Of a DNA stretch of 64,000 nucleotides, positions 39,517-55,497 are shown piece by piece. How positions within the stretch are numbered: the first letter of the stretch is position 1; each line of letters starts with the position of its first letter. A program made the translations under genes and the position numbers. Source of the DNA: Sacculina carcini (lineage: Eukaryota; Arthropoda; Thecostraca; Sacculinidae); contig OU696576.1 of NCBI GenBank assembly GCA_916048095.2, forward strand, positions 10,597,058 through 10,661,057, read 5' to 3'. Under the pieces are notes generated by a model. That model was not told the origin of the DNA and made no database searches. It saw only the letters and a program-made list of their open reading frames with translations.

Positions 39517-42500
39517 GTAACACTTGGGTAACACTTAGGTAACACTTGGGTAACACTTAGGGCACACTTAGGTAACAGTTAGGGTACACTTAGGGCACAC
39601 TTAGGGCACACTTAGGTAACACTTAGGTAACACTTAGGTAACACTTATGTAACACTTAGGTAACACTTAGGTAACACTTAGGTAACACTTAGGGCACACT
39701 TAGGGCACACTTAGGTTACACTTAGGGCACACTTAGGGCACACTTAGATAACACTTAGGGCACACTTAGGTAACACTTAGGTAACACTTAGGTAACACTT
39801 AGGTAACACTTAGGTAACACTTAGGGCACACTTAGGTAACACTTAGGGCACACGTAGGTAACACTTAGGGCACACTTAGGTAACACTTAGGGCACACTTA
39901 GGTAACACTTAGGGCACACTTAGGTTACACTTAGGGCACACTTAGGGCACACTTAGATAACACTTAGGGCATACTTAGGTAACACTTAGGTAACACTTAG
40001 GTAACACTTAGGTAACACTTAGGTAACACTTAGGGCACACTTAGGTTACACTTAGGGCACACTTAGGGCACACTTAGATAACACTTAGGGCACACTTAGG
40101 TAACACTTAGGTAACACTTAGGTAACACTTAGGTAACACTTAGGTAACACTTAGGGCACACTTAGGTAACACTTATGGCACACTTAGGTAACACTTAGGT
40201 AACACTTAGGTAACACTTGGGTAACACTTAGGTAACACTTAGGTAACACTTAGGTAACACTTAGGGTACACTTAGGCTACACTTAGGTAACACTTAGGGC
40301 ACACTTAGGTAACACTTAGGTAACACTTAGGGCACACTTAGGTAACACTTAGGGCACACTTAGGTAACACTTAGGGCACACTTAGGTAACACTTAGGGCA
40401 CACTTAGGTAACACTTAGGGCACACTTAGGTAACACTTAGGGCACACTTAGGTAACACTTAGGGCACACTTAGGTAACACTTAGGGCACACTTAGGGCAC
40501 ACTTAGGGCACACTTAGGTAACACTTAGGGCACACTTAGGTAACACTTAGGTAACACTTAGGTAACACTTAGGGCACACTTAGGTAACACTTAGGTAACA
40601 CTTATGTAACACTTAGGTAACACTTAGGTAACACTTAGGTAACACTTAGGTAACACTTAGGTAACACTTAGGTAACACTTAGGTAACACTTAGGTAACAC
40701 TTAGGTAACACTTAGGTAACACTTAGGTAACACTTATGTAACACTTAGGTAACACTTGGGTAACACTTAGGGCACACTTAGGTAACACTTAGGTAACACT
40801 TGGGTAACACTTAGGTAACACTTAGGTAACACTTAGGTAACACTTAGGTAACACTTAGATAACACTTAGGTAACACTTAGGTAACACTTAGGGCACACTT
40901 AGGTAACACTTAGGTAACACTTAGGGCACACTTAGGTAACACTTAGGGCACACTTAGGGCACACTTAGGACACACTTAGGTAACACTTGGGTAACACTTA
41001 GGTAACACTTGGGTAACACTTAGGGCACACTTAGGTAACACTTAGGGTACACTTAGGGCACACTTAGGGCACACTTAGGTAACACTTAGGTAACACTTAG
41101 GTAACACTTATGTAACACTTAGGTAACACTTAGGTAACACTTAGGTAACACTTAGGGCACACTTAGGGCACACTTAGGTTACACTTAGGGCACACTTAGG
41201 GCACACTTAGATAACACTTAGGGCACACTTAGGTAACACTTAGGTAACACTTAGGTAACACTTAGGTAACACTTAGGTAACACTTAGGGCACACTTAGGT
41301 AACACTTATGGCACACTTAGGTAACACTTGGGTAACACTTAGGTAACACTTAGGTAACACTTAGGGCACACTTAGGTAACACTTAGGGCACACTTAGGTT
41401 ACACTTAGGGCACACTTAGGGCACACTTAGGGCACACTTAGGGCACACTTAGGTAACACTTAGGGCACACTTAGGTAACACTTAGGTAACACTTAGGGCA
41501 CACTTAGGTAACACTTAGGTAACACTTAGGTAACACTTAGGGCACACTTAGGTAACACTTAGGGCACACTTAGGTAACACTTATGGCACACTTAGGTAAC
41601 ACTTAGGTAACACTTAGGTAACACTTGGGTAACACTTAGGTAACACTTAGGTAACACTTAGGTAACACTTAGGGTACACTTAGGCTACACTTAGGTAACA
41701 CTTAGGGCACACTTAGGTAACACTTAGGTAACACTTAGGGCACACTTAGGTAACACTTAGGGCACACTTAGGTAACACTTAGGGCACACTTAGGTAACAC
41801 TTAGGGCACACTTAGGTAACACTTAGGGCACACTTAGGTAACACTTAGGGCACACTTAGGTTACACTTAGGGCACACTTAGGGCACACTTAGATAACACT
41901 TAGGGCACACTTAGGTAACACTTAGGTAACACTTAGGGCACACTTAGGTAACACTTAGGTAACACTTAGGTAACACTTAGGGCACACTTAGGTAACACTT
42001 AGGGCACACTTAGGTTACACTTAGGGCACACTTAGGGCACACTTAGATAACACTTAGGGCACACTTAGGTAACACTTAGGTAACACTTAGGTAACACTTA
42101 GGTAACACTTAGGTAACACTTAGGTAACACTTAGGTAACACTTAGGTAACACTTAGGTAACACTTAGATAACACTTAGGTAACACTTAGGTAACACTTAG
42201 GGCACACTTAGGTAACACTTAGGTAACACTTAGGGCACACTTAGGTAACACTTAGGGCACACTTAGGGCACACTTAGGACACACTTAGGTAACACTTGGG
42301 TAACACTTAGGTAACACTTAGGTAACACTTAGGTAACACTTAGGTAACACTTAGGTAACACTTAGGGCACACTTAGGGCACACTTAGGGCACACTTAGGG
42401 CACACTTAGGGCACACTTAGGGCACACTTAGGTAACACTTAGGGCACACTTAGGTAACACTTAGGTAACACTTAGGTAACACTTAGGGTACACTTAGGTA

Positions 42501-45500
42501 ACACTTAGGGCACACTTAGGTAACACTTAGGTAACACTTAGGTAACACTTAGGGCACACTTAGGGCACACTTAGGGCACACTTAGGTAACACTTAGGGCA
42601 CACTTAGGTAACACTTAGGTAACACTTAGGGCACACTTAGGTAACACTTAGGTAACACTTAGGTAACACTTAGGGCACACTTAGGTAACACTTAGGGCAC
42701 ACTTAGGTTACACTTAGGGCACACTTAGGGCACACTTAGATAACACTTAGGGCACACTTAGGTAACACTTAGGTAACACTTAGGTAACACTTAGGTAACA
42801 CTTAGGTAACACTTAGGTAACACTTAGGGCACACTTAGGTTACACTTAGGGCACACTTAGGGCACACTTAGATAACACTTAGGGCACACTTAGGTAACAC
42901 TTAGGTAACACTTAGGTAACACTTAGGTAACACTTAGGTAACACTTAGGTAACACTTAGGGCACACTTAGGTAACACTTATGGCACACTTAGGTAACACT
43001 TAGGTAACACTTAGGTAACACTTGGGTAACACTTAGGTAACACTTAGGGCACACTTAGGTAACACTTAGGTAACACTTAGGGCACACTTAGGTAACACTT
43101 AGGGCACACTTAGGTAACACTTAGGGCACACTTAGGTAACACTTAGGGCACACTTAGGTAACACTTAGGGCACACTTAGGTAACACTTAGGGCACACTTA
43201 GGTAACACTTAGGGCACACTTAGGGCACACTTAGGGCACACTTAGGTAACACTTAGGGCACACTTAGGTAACACTTAGGTAACACTTAGGTAACACTTAG
43301 GTAACACTTAGGTAACACTTAGGTAACACTTAGGTAACACTTAGGTAACACTTAGGTAACACTTAGGTAACACTTAGGTAACACTTAGGTAACACTTATG
43401 TAACACTTAGGTAACACTTGGGTAACACTTAGGGCACACTTAGGTAACACTTAGGTAACACTTGGGTAACACTTAGGTAACACTTAGGTAACACTTAGGT
43501 AACACTTAGGTAACACTTAGGGCACACTTAGGTAACACTTAGGGCACACTTAGGTAACACTTAGGGCACACTTAGGGCACACTTAGGGCAAACTTGGGTA
43601 ACACTTAGGTAACACTTAGGTAACACTTAGGTAACACTTAGGCTACACTTAGGTAACACTTAGGGCACACTTAGGTAACACTTAGGTAACACTTAGGTAA
43701 CACTTAGGTAACACTTAGGTAACACTTAGGTAACACTTAGGTAACACTTAGGTAACACTTAGGTAACACTTAGATAACACTTAGGTAACACTTAGGTAAC
43801 ACTTAGGGCACACTTAGGTAACACTTAGGTAACACTTAGGGCACACTTAGGTAACACTTAGGGCACACTTAGGGCACACTTAGGACACACTTAGGTAACA
43901 CTTGGGTAACACTTAGGTAACACTTAGGTAACACTTAGGTAACACTTAGGTAACACTTAGGTAACACTTAGGGCACACTTAGGGCACACTTAGGGCACAC
44001 TTAGGGCACACTTAGGGCACACTTAGGGCACACTTAGGTAACACTTAGGGCACACTTAGGTAACACTTAGGTAACACTTAGGTAACACTTAGGGTACACT
44101 TAGGTAACACTTAGGGCACACTTAGGTAACACTTAGGTAACACTTAGGTAACACTTGGGTAACACTTAGGGCACACTTAGGTAACACTTAGGTAACACTT
44201 GGGTAACACTTAGGTAACACTTAGGTAACACTTAGGTAACACTTAGGTAACACTTAGGGCACACTTAGGTAACACTTAGGGCACACTTAGGTAACACTTA
44301 GGGCACACTTAGGGCACACTTAGGGCAAACTTGGGTAACACTTAGGTAACACTTAGGTAACACTTAGGTAACACTTAGGCTACACTTAGGTAACACTTAG
44401 GGCACACTTAGGTAACACTTAGGTAACACTTAGGTAACACTTAGGTAACACTTAGGTAACACTTAGGTAACACTTAGGTAACACTTAGATAACACTTAGG
44501 TAACACTTAGGTAACACTTAGGGCACACTTAGGTAACACTTAGGTAACACTTAGGGCACACTTAGGTAACACTTAGGGCACACTTAGGGCACACTTAGGA
44601 CACACTTAGGTAACACTTGGGTAACACTTAGGTAACACTTGGGTAACACTTAGGGCACACTTAGGTAACAGTTAGGGTACACTTAGGGCACACTTAGGGC
44701 ACACTTAGGTAACACTTAGGTAACACTTAGGTAACACTTATGTAACACTTAGGTAACACTTAGGTAACACTTAGGTAACACTTATGTAACACTTAGGTAA
44801 CACTTAGGTAACACTTAGGTAACACTTAGGGCACACTTAGGGCACACTTAGGTTACACTTAGGGCACACTTAGGGCACACTTAGATAACACTTAGGGCAC
44901 ACTTAGGTAACACTTAGGTAACACTTAGGTAACACTTAGGTAACACTTAGGTAACACTTAGGGCACACTTAGGTAACACTTAGGGCACACGTAGGTAACA
45001 CTTAGGGCACACTTAGGTAACACTTAGGGCACACTTAGGTAACACTTAGGGCACACTTAGGTTACACTTAGGGCACACTTAGGGCACACTTAGATAACAC
45101 TTAGGGCATACTTAGGTAACACTTAGGTAACACTTAGGTAACACTTAGGTAACACTTAGGTAACACTTAGGTAACACTTAGGGCACACTTAGGTTACACT
45201 TAGGGCACACTTAGGGCACACTTAGATAACACTTAGGGCACACTTAGGTAACACTTAGGTTACACTTAGGGCACACTTAGGGCACACTTAGATAACACTT
45301 AGGGCACACTTAGGTAACACTTAGGTAACACTTAGGTAACACTTAGGTAACACTTAGGTAACACTTAGGTAACACTTAGGGCACACTTAGGTAACACTTA
45401 TGGCACACTTAGGTAACACTTAGGTAACACTTAGGTAACACTTGGGTAACACTTAGGTAACACTTAGGGCACACTTAGGGCACACTTAGGTAACACTTAG

Positions 45501-48500
45501 GGCACACTTAGGTAACACTTAGGGCACACTTAGGTAACACTTAGGGCACACTTAGGGCACACTTAGGGCACACTTAGGTAACACTTAGGGCACACTTAGG
45601 TAACACTTAGGTAACACTTAGGTAACACTTAGGGCACACTTAGGTAACACTTAGGTAACACTTAGGTAACACTTAGGTAACACTTAGGTAACACTTAGGT
45701 AACACTTAGGTAACACTTAGGTAACACTTAGGTAACACTTAGGTAACACTTAGGTAACACTTATGTAACACTTAGGTAACACTTGGGTAACACTTAGGGC
45801 ACACTTAGGTAACACTTAGGTAACACTTGGGTAACACTTAGGGCACACTTAGGTAACACTTAGGGCACACTTAGGTTACACTTAGGGCACACTTAGGGCA
45901 CACTTAGATAACACTTAGGGCATACTTAGGTAACACTTAGGTAACACTTAGGTAACACTTAGGTAACACTTAGGTAACACTTAGGTAACACTTAGGGCAC
46001 ACTTAGGTTACACTTAGGGCACACTTAGGGCACACTTAGATAACACTTAGGGCACACTTAGGTAACACTTAGGTTACACTTAGGGCACACTTAGGGCACA
46101 CTTAGATAACACTTAGGGCACACTTAGGTAACACTTAGGTAACACTTAGGTAACACTTAGGTAACACTTAGGTAACACTTAGGTAACACTTAGGGCACAC
46201 TTAGGTAACACTTATGGCACACTTAGGTAACACTTAGGTAACACTTAGGTAACACTTAGGTAACACTTAGGTAACACTTAGGGCACACTTAGGTAACACT
46301 TAGGTAACACTTAGGGCACACTTAGGTAACACTTAGGGCACACTTAGGTAACACTTAGGGCACACTTAGGTAACACTTAGGGCACACTTAGGTAACACTT
46401 AGGGCACACTTAGGTAACACTTAGGGCACACTTAGGTAACACTTAGGGCACACTTAGGGCACACTTAGGGCACACTTAGGTAACACTTAGGGCACACTTA
46501 GGTAACACTTAGGTAACACTTAGGTAACACTTAGGGCACACTTAGGTAACACTTAGGTAACACTTAGGTAACACTTAGGTAACACTTAGGTAACACTTAG
46601 GTAACACTTAGGTAACACTTAGGTAACACTTAGGTAACACTTAGGTAACACTTAGGTAACACTTATGTAACACTTAGGTAACACTTGGGTAACACTTAGG
46701 GCACACTTAGGTAACACTTAGGTAACACTTGGGTAACACTTAGGTAACACTTAGGTAACACTTAGGTAACACTTAGGTAACACTTAGGTAACACTTATGT
46801 AACACTTAGGTAACACTTGGGTAACACTTAGGGCACACTTAGGTAACACTTAGGTAACACTTGGGTAACACTTAGGTAACACTTAGGTAACACTTAGGTA
46901 ACACTTAGGTAACACTTAGATAACACTTAGGTAACACTTAGGTAACACTTAGGGCACACTTAGGTAACACTTAGGTAACACTTAGGGCACACTTAGGTAA
47001 CACTTAGGGCACACTTAGGGCACACTTAGGACACACTTAGGTAACACTTGGGTAACACTTAGGTAACACTTGGGTAACACTTAGGGCACACTTAGGTAAC
47101 AGTTAGGGTACACTTAGGGCACACTTAGGGCACACTTAGGGCACACTTAGGTAACACTTAGGTAACACTTAGGTAACACTTATGTAACACTTAGGTAACA
47201 CTTAGGTAACACTTAGGTAACACTTAGGGCACACTTAGGGCACACTTAGGTTACACTTAGGGCACACTTAGGGCACACTTAGATAACACTTAGGGCACAC
47301 TTAGGTAACACTTAGGTAACACTTAGGTAACACTTAGGTAACACTTAGGTAACACTTAGGGCACACTTAGGTAACACTTATGGCACACTTAGGTAACACT
47401 TGGGTAACACTTAGGTAACACTTAGGTAACACTTAGGGCACACTTAGGTAACACTTAGGGCACACTTAGGTTACACTTAGGGCACACTTAGGGCACACTT
47501 AGGGCACACTTAGGGCACACTTAGGTAACACTTAGGGCACACTTAGGTAACACTTAGGTAACACTTAGGGCACACTTAGGTAACACTTAGGTAACACTTA
47601 GGTAACACTTAGGGCACACTTAGGTAACACTTAGGGCACACTTAGGTAACACTTATGGCACACTTAGGTAACACTTAGGTAACACTTAGGTAACACTTGG
47701 GTAACACTTAGGTAACACTTAGGTAACACTTAGGTAACACTTAGGGTACACTTAGGCTACACTTAGGTAACACTTAGGGCACACTTAGGTAACACTTAGG
47801 TAACACTTAGGGCACACTTAGGTAACACTTAGGGCACACTTAGGTAACACTTAGGGCACACTTAGGTAACACTTAGGGCACACTTAGGTAACACTTAGGG
47901 CACACTTAGGTAACACTTAGGGCACACTTAGGTTACACTTAGGGCACACTTAGGGCACACTTAGATAACACTTAGGGCACACTTAGGTAACACTTAGGTA
48001 ACACTTAGGGCACACTTAGGTAACACTTAGGTAACACTTAGGTAACACTTAGGGCACACTTAGGTAACACTTAGGGCACACTTAGGTTACACTTAGGGCA
48101 CACTTAGGGCACACTTAGATAACACTTAGGGCACACTTAGGTAACACTTAGGTAACACTTAGGTAACACTTAGGTAACACTTAGGTAACACTTAGGTAAC
48201 ACTTAGGTAACACTTAGGTAACACTTAGGTAACACTTAGGTAACACTTAGGTAACACTTAGGGCACACTTAGGTAACACTTAGGTAACACTTAGGTAACA
48301 CTTATGTAACACTTAGGTAACACTTGGGTAACACTTAGGGCACACTTAGGTAACACTTAGGTAACACTTGGGTAACACTTAGGTAACACTTAGGTAACAC
48401 TTAGGTAACACTTAGGTAACACTTAGATAACACTTAGGTAACACTTAGGTAACACTTAGGGCACACTTAGGTAACACTTAGGTAACACTTAGGGCACACT

Positions 48501-49707
48501 TAGGTAACACTTAGGGCACACTTAGGGCACACTTAGGACACACTTAGGTAACACTTGGGTAACACTTAGGTAACACTTGGGTAACACTTAGGGCACACTT
48601 AGGTAACAGTTAGGGTACACTTAGGGCACACTTAGGGCACACTTAGGTAACACTTAGGTAACACTTAGGTAACACTTATGTAACACTTAGGTAACACTTA
48701 GGTAACACTTAGGTAACACTTAGGGCACACTTAGGGCACACTTAGGTTACACTTAGGGCACACTTAGGGCACACTTAGATAACACTTAGGGCACACTTAG
48801 GTAACACTTAGGTAACACTTAGGTAACACTTAGGTAACACTTAGGGTACACTTAGGTAACACTTAGGGCACACTTAGGTAACACTTATGGCACACTTAGG
48901 TAACACTTAGGTAACACTTAGGTAACACTTGGGTAACACTTAGGTAACACTTAGGTAACACTTAGGTAACACTTAGGGTACACTTAGGTAACACTTAGGC
49001 TACACTTAGGGCACACTTAGGGCACACTTAGGTAACACTTAGGTAACACTTAGGTAACACTTAGGTAACACTTAGGTAACACTTATGTAACACTTAGGTA
49101 ACACTTAGGTAACACTTAGGTAACACTTAGGGCACACTTAGGGCACACTTAGGTAACACTTAGGTAACACTTAGGTAACACTTAGGTAACACTTAGGTAA
49201 CACTTAGGTAACACTTAGGGCACACTTAGGTAACACTTAGGGCACACTTAGGTAACACTTATGGCACACTTAGGTAACACTTAGGTAACACTTAGGTAAC
49301 ACTTGGGTAACACTTAGGTAACACTTAGGTAACACTTAGGTAACACTTAGGGTACACTTAGGTAACACTTAGGCTACACTTAGGTAACACTTAGGGCACA
49401 CTTAGGTAACACTTGGGTAACACTTGGGTAACACTTAGGGCACACTTGGGTAACAGTTAGGGTACACTTAGGTAACACTTAGGGCACACTTAGGTAACAC
49501 TTAGGACACACTTAGGTAACACTTAGGGCACACTTAGGTAACACTTAGGGCACACTTAGGTAACACTTAGGGCACACTTAGGTGACACTTAGGTAACACT
49601 TAGGGCACACTTAGGTAACACTTAGGGCACACTTAGGGCACACTTAGGTAACACTTAGGGCACACTTGGGTAACACTTAGGTAACACTTAGGTAACACTT
49701 AGGTAAC

Positions 49708-49719
49708 ACTTAGGGTAAC
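49708..49719 (+). repeat. 12-bp register-breaking unit, copy 2
   Basis: Identical to the 12-mer at 29654-29665, offset 20,054 bp. Confidence 0.9.
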
Positions 49720-50093
49720 ACTTAGGTAACACTTAGGTAACACTTAGGTAACACTTAGGGTACACTTAGGTAACACTTAGGGCACACTTAGGTAACACTT
49801 ATGGCACACTTAGGTAACACTTAGGTAACACTTAGGTAACACTTGGGTAACACTTAGGTAACACTTAGGTAACACTTAGGTAACACTTAGGTAACACTTA
49901 GGTAACACTTAGGCTACACTTAGGGCACACTTAGGGCACACTTAGGTAACACTTAGGTAACACTTAGGTAACACTTAGGTAACACTTAGGTAACACTTAG
50001 GGCACACTTAGGGCACACTTAGGGCACACTTAGGTAACACTTAGGGCACACTTAGGTAACACTTAGGTAACACTTAGGGCACACTTAGGTAAC

Positions 50094-50103
50094 ACTTAGG
50101 TAC
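50094..50103 (+). repeat. 10-bp register-breaking unit ACTTAGGTAC, copy 2
   Basis: Identical to the 10-mer at 30040-30049, offset 20,054 bp. Confidence 0.9.
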
Positions 50104-50399
50104 ACTTAGGTAACACTTAGGGCACACTTAGGTAACACTTAGGGCACACTTAGGTAACACTTATGGCACACTTAGGTAACACTTAGGTAACACTTAGGTA
50201 ACACTTGGGTAACACTTAGGTAACACTTAGGTAACACTTAGGTAACACTTAGGGTACACTTAGGCTACACTTAGGTAACACTTAGGGCACACTTAGGTAA
50301 CACTTAGGTAACACTTAGGGCACACTTAGGTAACACTTAGGGCACACTTAGGTAACACTTAGGGCACACTTAGGTAACACTTAGGGCACACTTAGGTAA

Positions 50400-52650
50400 C
50401 ACTTAGGGCACACTTAGGTAACACTTAGGGCACACTTAGGTAACACTTAGGGCACACTTAGGTAACACTTAGGGCACACTTAGGTTACACTTAGGGCACA
50501 CTTAGGGCACACTTAGATAACACTTAGGGCACACTTAGGTAACACTTAGGTAACACTTAGGGCACACTTAGGTAACACTTAGGTAACACTTAGGTAACAC
50601 TTAGGGCACACTTAGGTAACACTTAGGGCACACTTAGGTTACACTTAGGGCACACTTAGGGCACACTTAGATAACACTTAGGGCACACTTAGGTAACACT
50701 TAGGTAACACTTAGGTAACACTTAGGTAACACTTAGGTAACACTTAGGTAACACTTAGGTAACACTTAGGTAACACTTAGGTAACACTTAGGTAACACTT
50801 AGGTAACACTTAGGTAACACTTGGGTAACACTTAGGGCACACTTAGGTAACACTTAGGTAACACTTGGGTAACACTTAGGTAACACTTAGGTAACACTTA
50901 GGTAACACTTAGGTAACACTTAGGGCACACTTAGGTAACACTTAGGGCACACTTAGGTAACACTTAGGGCACACTTAGGGCACACTTAGGGCAAACTTGG
51001 GTAACACTTAGGTAACACTTAGGTAACACTTAGGTAACACTTAGGTAACACTTAGGCTACACTTAGGTAACACTTAGGGCACACTTAGGTAACACTTAGG
51101 TAACACTTAGGTAACACTTAGGTAACACTTAGGTAACACTTAGGTAACACTTAGATAACACTTAGGTAACACTTAGGTAACACTTAGGGCACACTTAGGT
51201 AACACTTAGGTAACACTTAGGGCACACTTAGGTAACACTTAGGGCACACTTAGGGCACACTTAGGACACACTTAGGTAACACTTGGGTAACACTTAGGTA
51301 ACACTTAGGTAACACTTAGGTAACACTTAGGTAACACTTAGGTAACACTTAGGGCACACTTAGGGCACACTTAGGGCACACTTAGGGCACACTTAGGGCA
51401 CACTTAGGGCACACTTAGGTATCACTTAGGGCACACTTAGGTAACACTTAGGTAACACTTAGGTAACACTTAGGGTACACTTAGGTAACACTTAGGGCAC
51501 ACTTAGGTAACACTTAGGTAACACTTAGGTAACACTTAGGGCACACTTAGGGCACACTTAGGTAACACTTAGGGCACACTTAGGTTACACTTAGGGCACA
51601 CTTAGGGCACACTTAGATAACACTTAGGGCACACTTAGGTAACACTTAGGTAACACTTAGGGCACACTTAGGTAACACTTAGGTAACACTTAGGTAACAC
51701 TTAGGGCACACTTAGGTAACACTTAGGGCACACTTAGGTTACACTTAGGGCACACTTAGGGCACACTTAGATAACACTTAGGGCACACTTAGGTAACACT
51801 TAGGTAACACTTAGGTAACACTTAGGTAACACTTAGGTAACACTTAGGTAACACTTAGGTAACACTTAGGTAACACTTAGGTAACACTTAGGTAACACTT
51901 AGGTAACACTTAGGTAACACTTAGGTAACACTTGGGTAACACTTAGGGCACACTTAGGTAACACTTAGGTAACACTTGGGTAACACTTAGGTAACACTTA
52001 GGTAACACTTAGGTAACACTTAGGTAACACTTAGGGCACACTTAGGTAACACTTAGGGCACACTTAGGTAACACTTAGGGCACACTTAGGGCACACTTAG
52101 GGCAAACTTGGGTAACACTTAGGTAACACTTAGGTAACACTTAGGTAACACTTAGGCTACACTTAGGTAACACTTAGGGCACACTTAGGTAACACTTAGG
52201 TAACACTTAGGTAACACTTAGGTAACACTTAGGTAACACTTAGGTAACACTTAGATAACACTTAGGTAACACTTAGGTAACACTTAGGGCACACTTAGGT
52301 AACACTTAGGTAACACTTAGGGCACACTTAGGTAACACTTAGGGCACACTTAGGGCACACTTAGGACACACTTAGGTAACACTTGGGTAACACTTAGGTA
52401 ACACTTAGGTAACACTTAGGTAACACTTAGGTAACACTTAGGTAACACTTAGGGCACACTTAGGGCACACTTAGGGCACACTTAGGGCACACTTAGGGCA
52501 CACTTAGGGCACACTTAGGTATCACTTAGGGCACACTTAGGTAACACTTAGGTAACACTTAGGTAACACTTAGGGTACACTTAGGTAACACTTAGGGCAC
52601 ACTTAGGTAACACTTAGGTAACACTTAGGTAACACTTAGGGCACACTTAG
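50400..52650. repeat. ~1.1-kb tandem duplication inherited in unit 2
   Basis: Counterpart of the pair at 30345-32540. The GGGCAA markers are at 50992 and 52103, 1,111 bp apart (101 units) against 1,100 in unit 1. A single 11-bp unit has therefore been gained or lost since the 20-kb duplication. Confidence 0.75.
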
Positions 52651-55497
52651 GGCACACTTAGGGCACACTTAGGTAACACTTAGGGCACACTTAGGTAACA
52701 CTTAGGTAACACTTAGGGCACACTTAGGTAACACTTAGGTAACACTTAGGTAACACTTAGGGCACACTTAGGTAACACTTAGGGCACACTTAGGTTACAC
52801 TTAGGGCACACTTAGGGCACACTTAGATAACACTTAGGGCACACTTAGGGCACACTTAGGTAACACTTAGGTAACACTTAGGTAACACTTAGGTAACACT
52901 TAGGTAACACTTAGGTAACACTTAGGGCACACTTAGGTTACACTTAGGGCACACTTAGGGCACACTTAGATAACACTTAGGGCACACTTAGGTAACACTT
53001 AGGTAACACTTAGGTAACACTTAGGTAACACTTAGGTAACACTTAGGTAACACTTAGGGCACACTTAGGTAACACTTATGGCACACTTAGGTAACACTTA
53101 GGTAACACTTAGGTAACACTTGGGTAACACTTAGGTAACACTTAGGGCACACTTAGGTAACACTTAGGTAACACTTAGGGCACACTTAGGTAACACTTAG
53201 GGCACACTTAGGTAACACTTAGGGCACACTTAGGTAACACTTAGGGCACACTTAGGTAACACTTAGGGCACACTTAGGTAACACTTAGGGCACACTTAGG
53301 GCACACTTAGGGCACACTTAGGTAACACTTAGGGCACACTTAGGTAACACTTAGGTAACACTTAGGTAACACTTAGGGCACACTTAGGTAACACTTAGGT
53401 AACACTTAGGTAACACTTAGGTAACACTTAGGTAACACTTAGGTAACACTTAGGTAACACTTGGGTAACACTTAGGGCACACTTAGGTAACACTTAGGTA
53501 ACACTTGGGTAACACTTAGGTAACACTTAGGTAACACTTAGGTAACACTTAGGTAACACTTAGGGCACACTTAGGTAACACTTAGGGCACACTTAGGTAA
53601 CACTTAGGGCACACTTAGGGCACACTTAGGGCAAACTTGGGTAACACTTAGGTAACACTTAGGTAACACTTAGGTAACACTTAGGCTACACTTAGGTAAC
53701 ACTTAGGGCACACTTAGGTAACACTTAGGTAACACTTAGGTAACACTTAGGTAACACTTAGGTAACACTTAGGTAACACTTAGATAACACTTAGGTAACA
53801 CTTAGGTAACACTTAGGGCACACTTAGGTAACACTTAGGTAACACTTAGGGCACACTTAGGTAACACTTAGGGCACACTTAGGGCACACTTAGGACACAC
53901 TTAGGTAACACTTGGGTAACACTTAGGTAACACTTAGGTAACACTTAGGTAACACTTAGGTAACACTTAGGTAACACTTAGGGCACACTTAGGGCACACT
54001 TAGGGCACACTTAGGGCACACTTAGGGCACACTTAGGGCACACTTAGGTATCACTTAGGGCACACTTAGGTAACACTTAGGTAACACTTAGGTAACACTT
54101 AGGGTACACTTAGGTAACACTTAGGGCACACTTAGGTAACACTTAGGTAACACTTAGGTAACACTTAGGGCACACTTAGGGCACACTTAGGGCACACTTA
54201 GGTAACACTTAGGGCACACTTAGGTAACACTTAGGTAACACTTAGGGCACACTTAGGTAACACTTAGGTAACACTTAGGTAACACTTAGGGCACACTTAG
54301 GTAACACTTAGGGCACACTTAGGTTACACTTAGGGCACACTTAGGGCACACTTAGATAACACTTAGGGCACACTTAGGTAACACTTAGGTAACACTTAGG
54401 TAACACTTAGGTAACACTTAGGTAACACTTAGGTAACACTTAGGGCACACTTAGGTTACACTTAGGGCACACTTAGGGCACACTTAGATAACACTTAGGG
54501 CACACTTAGGTAACACTTAGGTAACACTTAGGTAACACTTAGGTAACACTTAGGTAACACTTAGGTAACACTTAGGGCACACTTAGGTAACACTTATGGC
54601 ACACTTAGGTAACACTTAGGTAACACTTAGGTAACACTTGGGTAACACTTAGGTAACACTTAGGGCACACTTAGGTAACACTTAGGTAACACTTAGGGCA
54701 CACTTAGGTAACACTTAGGGCACACTTAGGTAACACTTAGGGCACACTTAGGTAACACTTAGGGCACACTTAGGTAACACTTAGGGCACACTTAGGTAAC
54801 ACTTAGGGCACACTTAGGGCACACTTAGGGCACACTTAGGTAACACTTAGGGCACACTTAGGTAACACTTAGGTAACACTTAGGTAACACTTAGGGCACA
54901 CTTAGGTAACACTTAGGTAACACTTAGGTAACACTTAGGTAACACTTAGGTAACACTTAGGTAACACTTAGGTAACACTTAGGTAACACTTAGGTAACAC
55001 TTAGGTAACACTTAGGTAACACTTATGTAACACTTAGGTAACACTTGGGTAACACTTAGGGCACACTTAGGTAACACTTAGGTAACACTTGGGTAACACT
55101 TAGGTAACACTTAGGTAACACTTAGGTAACACTTAGGTAACACTTAGGGCACACTTAGGTAACACTTAGGGCACACTTAGGTAACACTTAGGGCACACTT
55201 AGGGCACACTTAGGGCAAACTTGGGTAACACTTAGGTAACACTTAGGTAACACTTAGGTAACACTTAGGCTACACTTAGGTAACACTTAGGGCACACTTA
55301 GGTAACACTTAGGTAACACTTAGGTAACACTTAGGTAACACTTAGGTAACACTTAGGTAACACTTAGGTAACACTTAGATAACACTTAGGTAACACTTAG
55401 GTAACACTTAGGGCACACTTAGGTAACACTTAGGTAACACTTAGGGCACACTTAGGTAACACTTAGGGCACACTTAGGGCACACTTAGGACACACTT

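Noticed and set aside
39517..39534. GTG start for ORF1 in the satellite at 39534 (and 59654 in copy 2)
   Set aside because: The codons are satellite sequence, an in-frame TAA lies directly upstream, and GTG initiation is not expected. The frame is open there by chance of truncation.
48121..48300. Exact junction between the two 20.1-kb units
   Set aside because: Variant order becomes ambiguous between 47.7 and 48.4 kb because A-unit runs are uninformative. I could bracket the junction but not fix it by eye.
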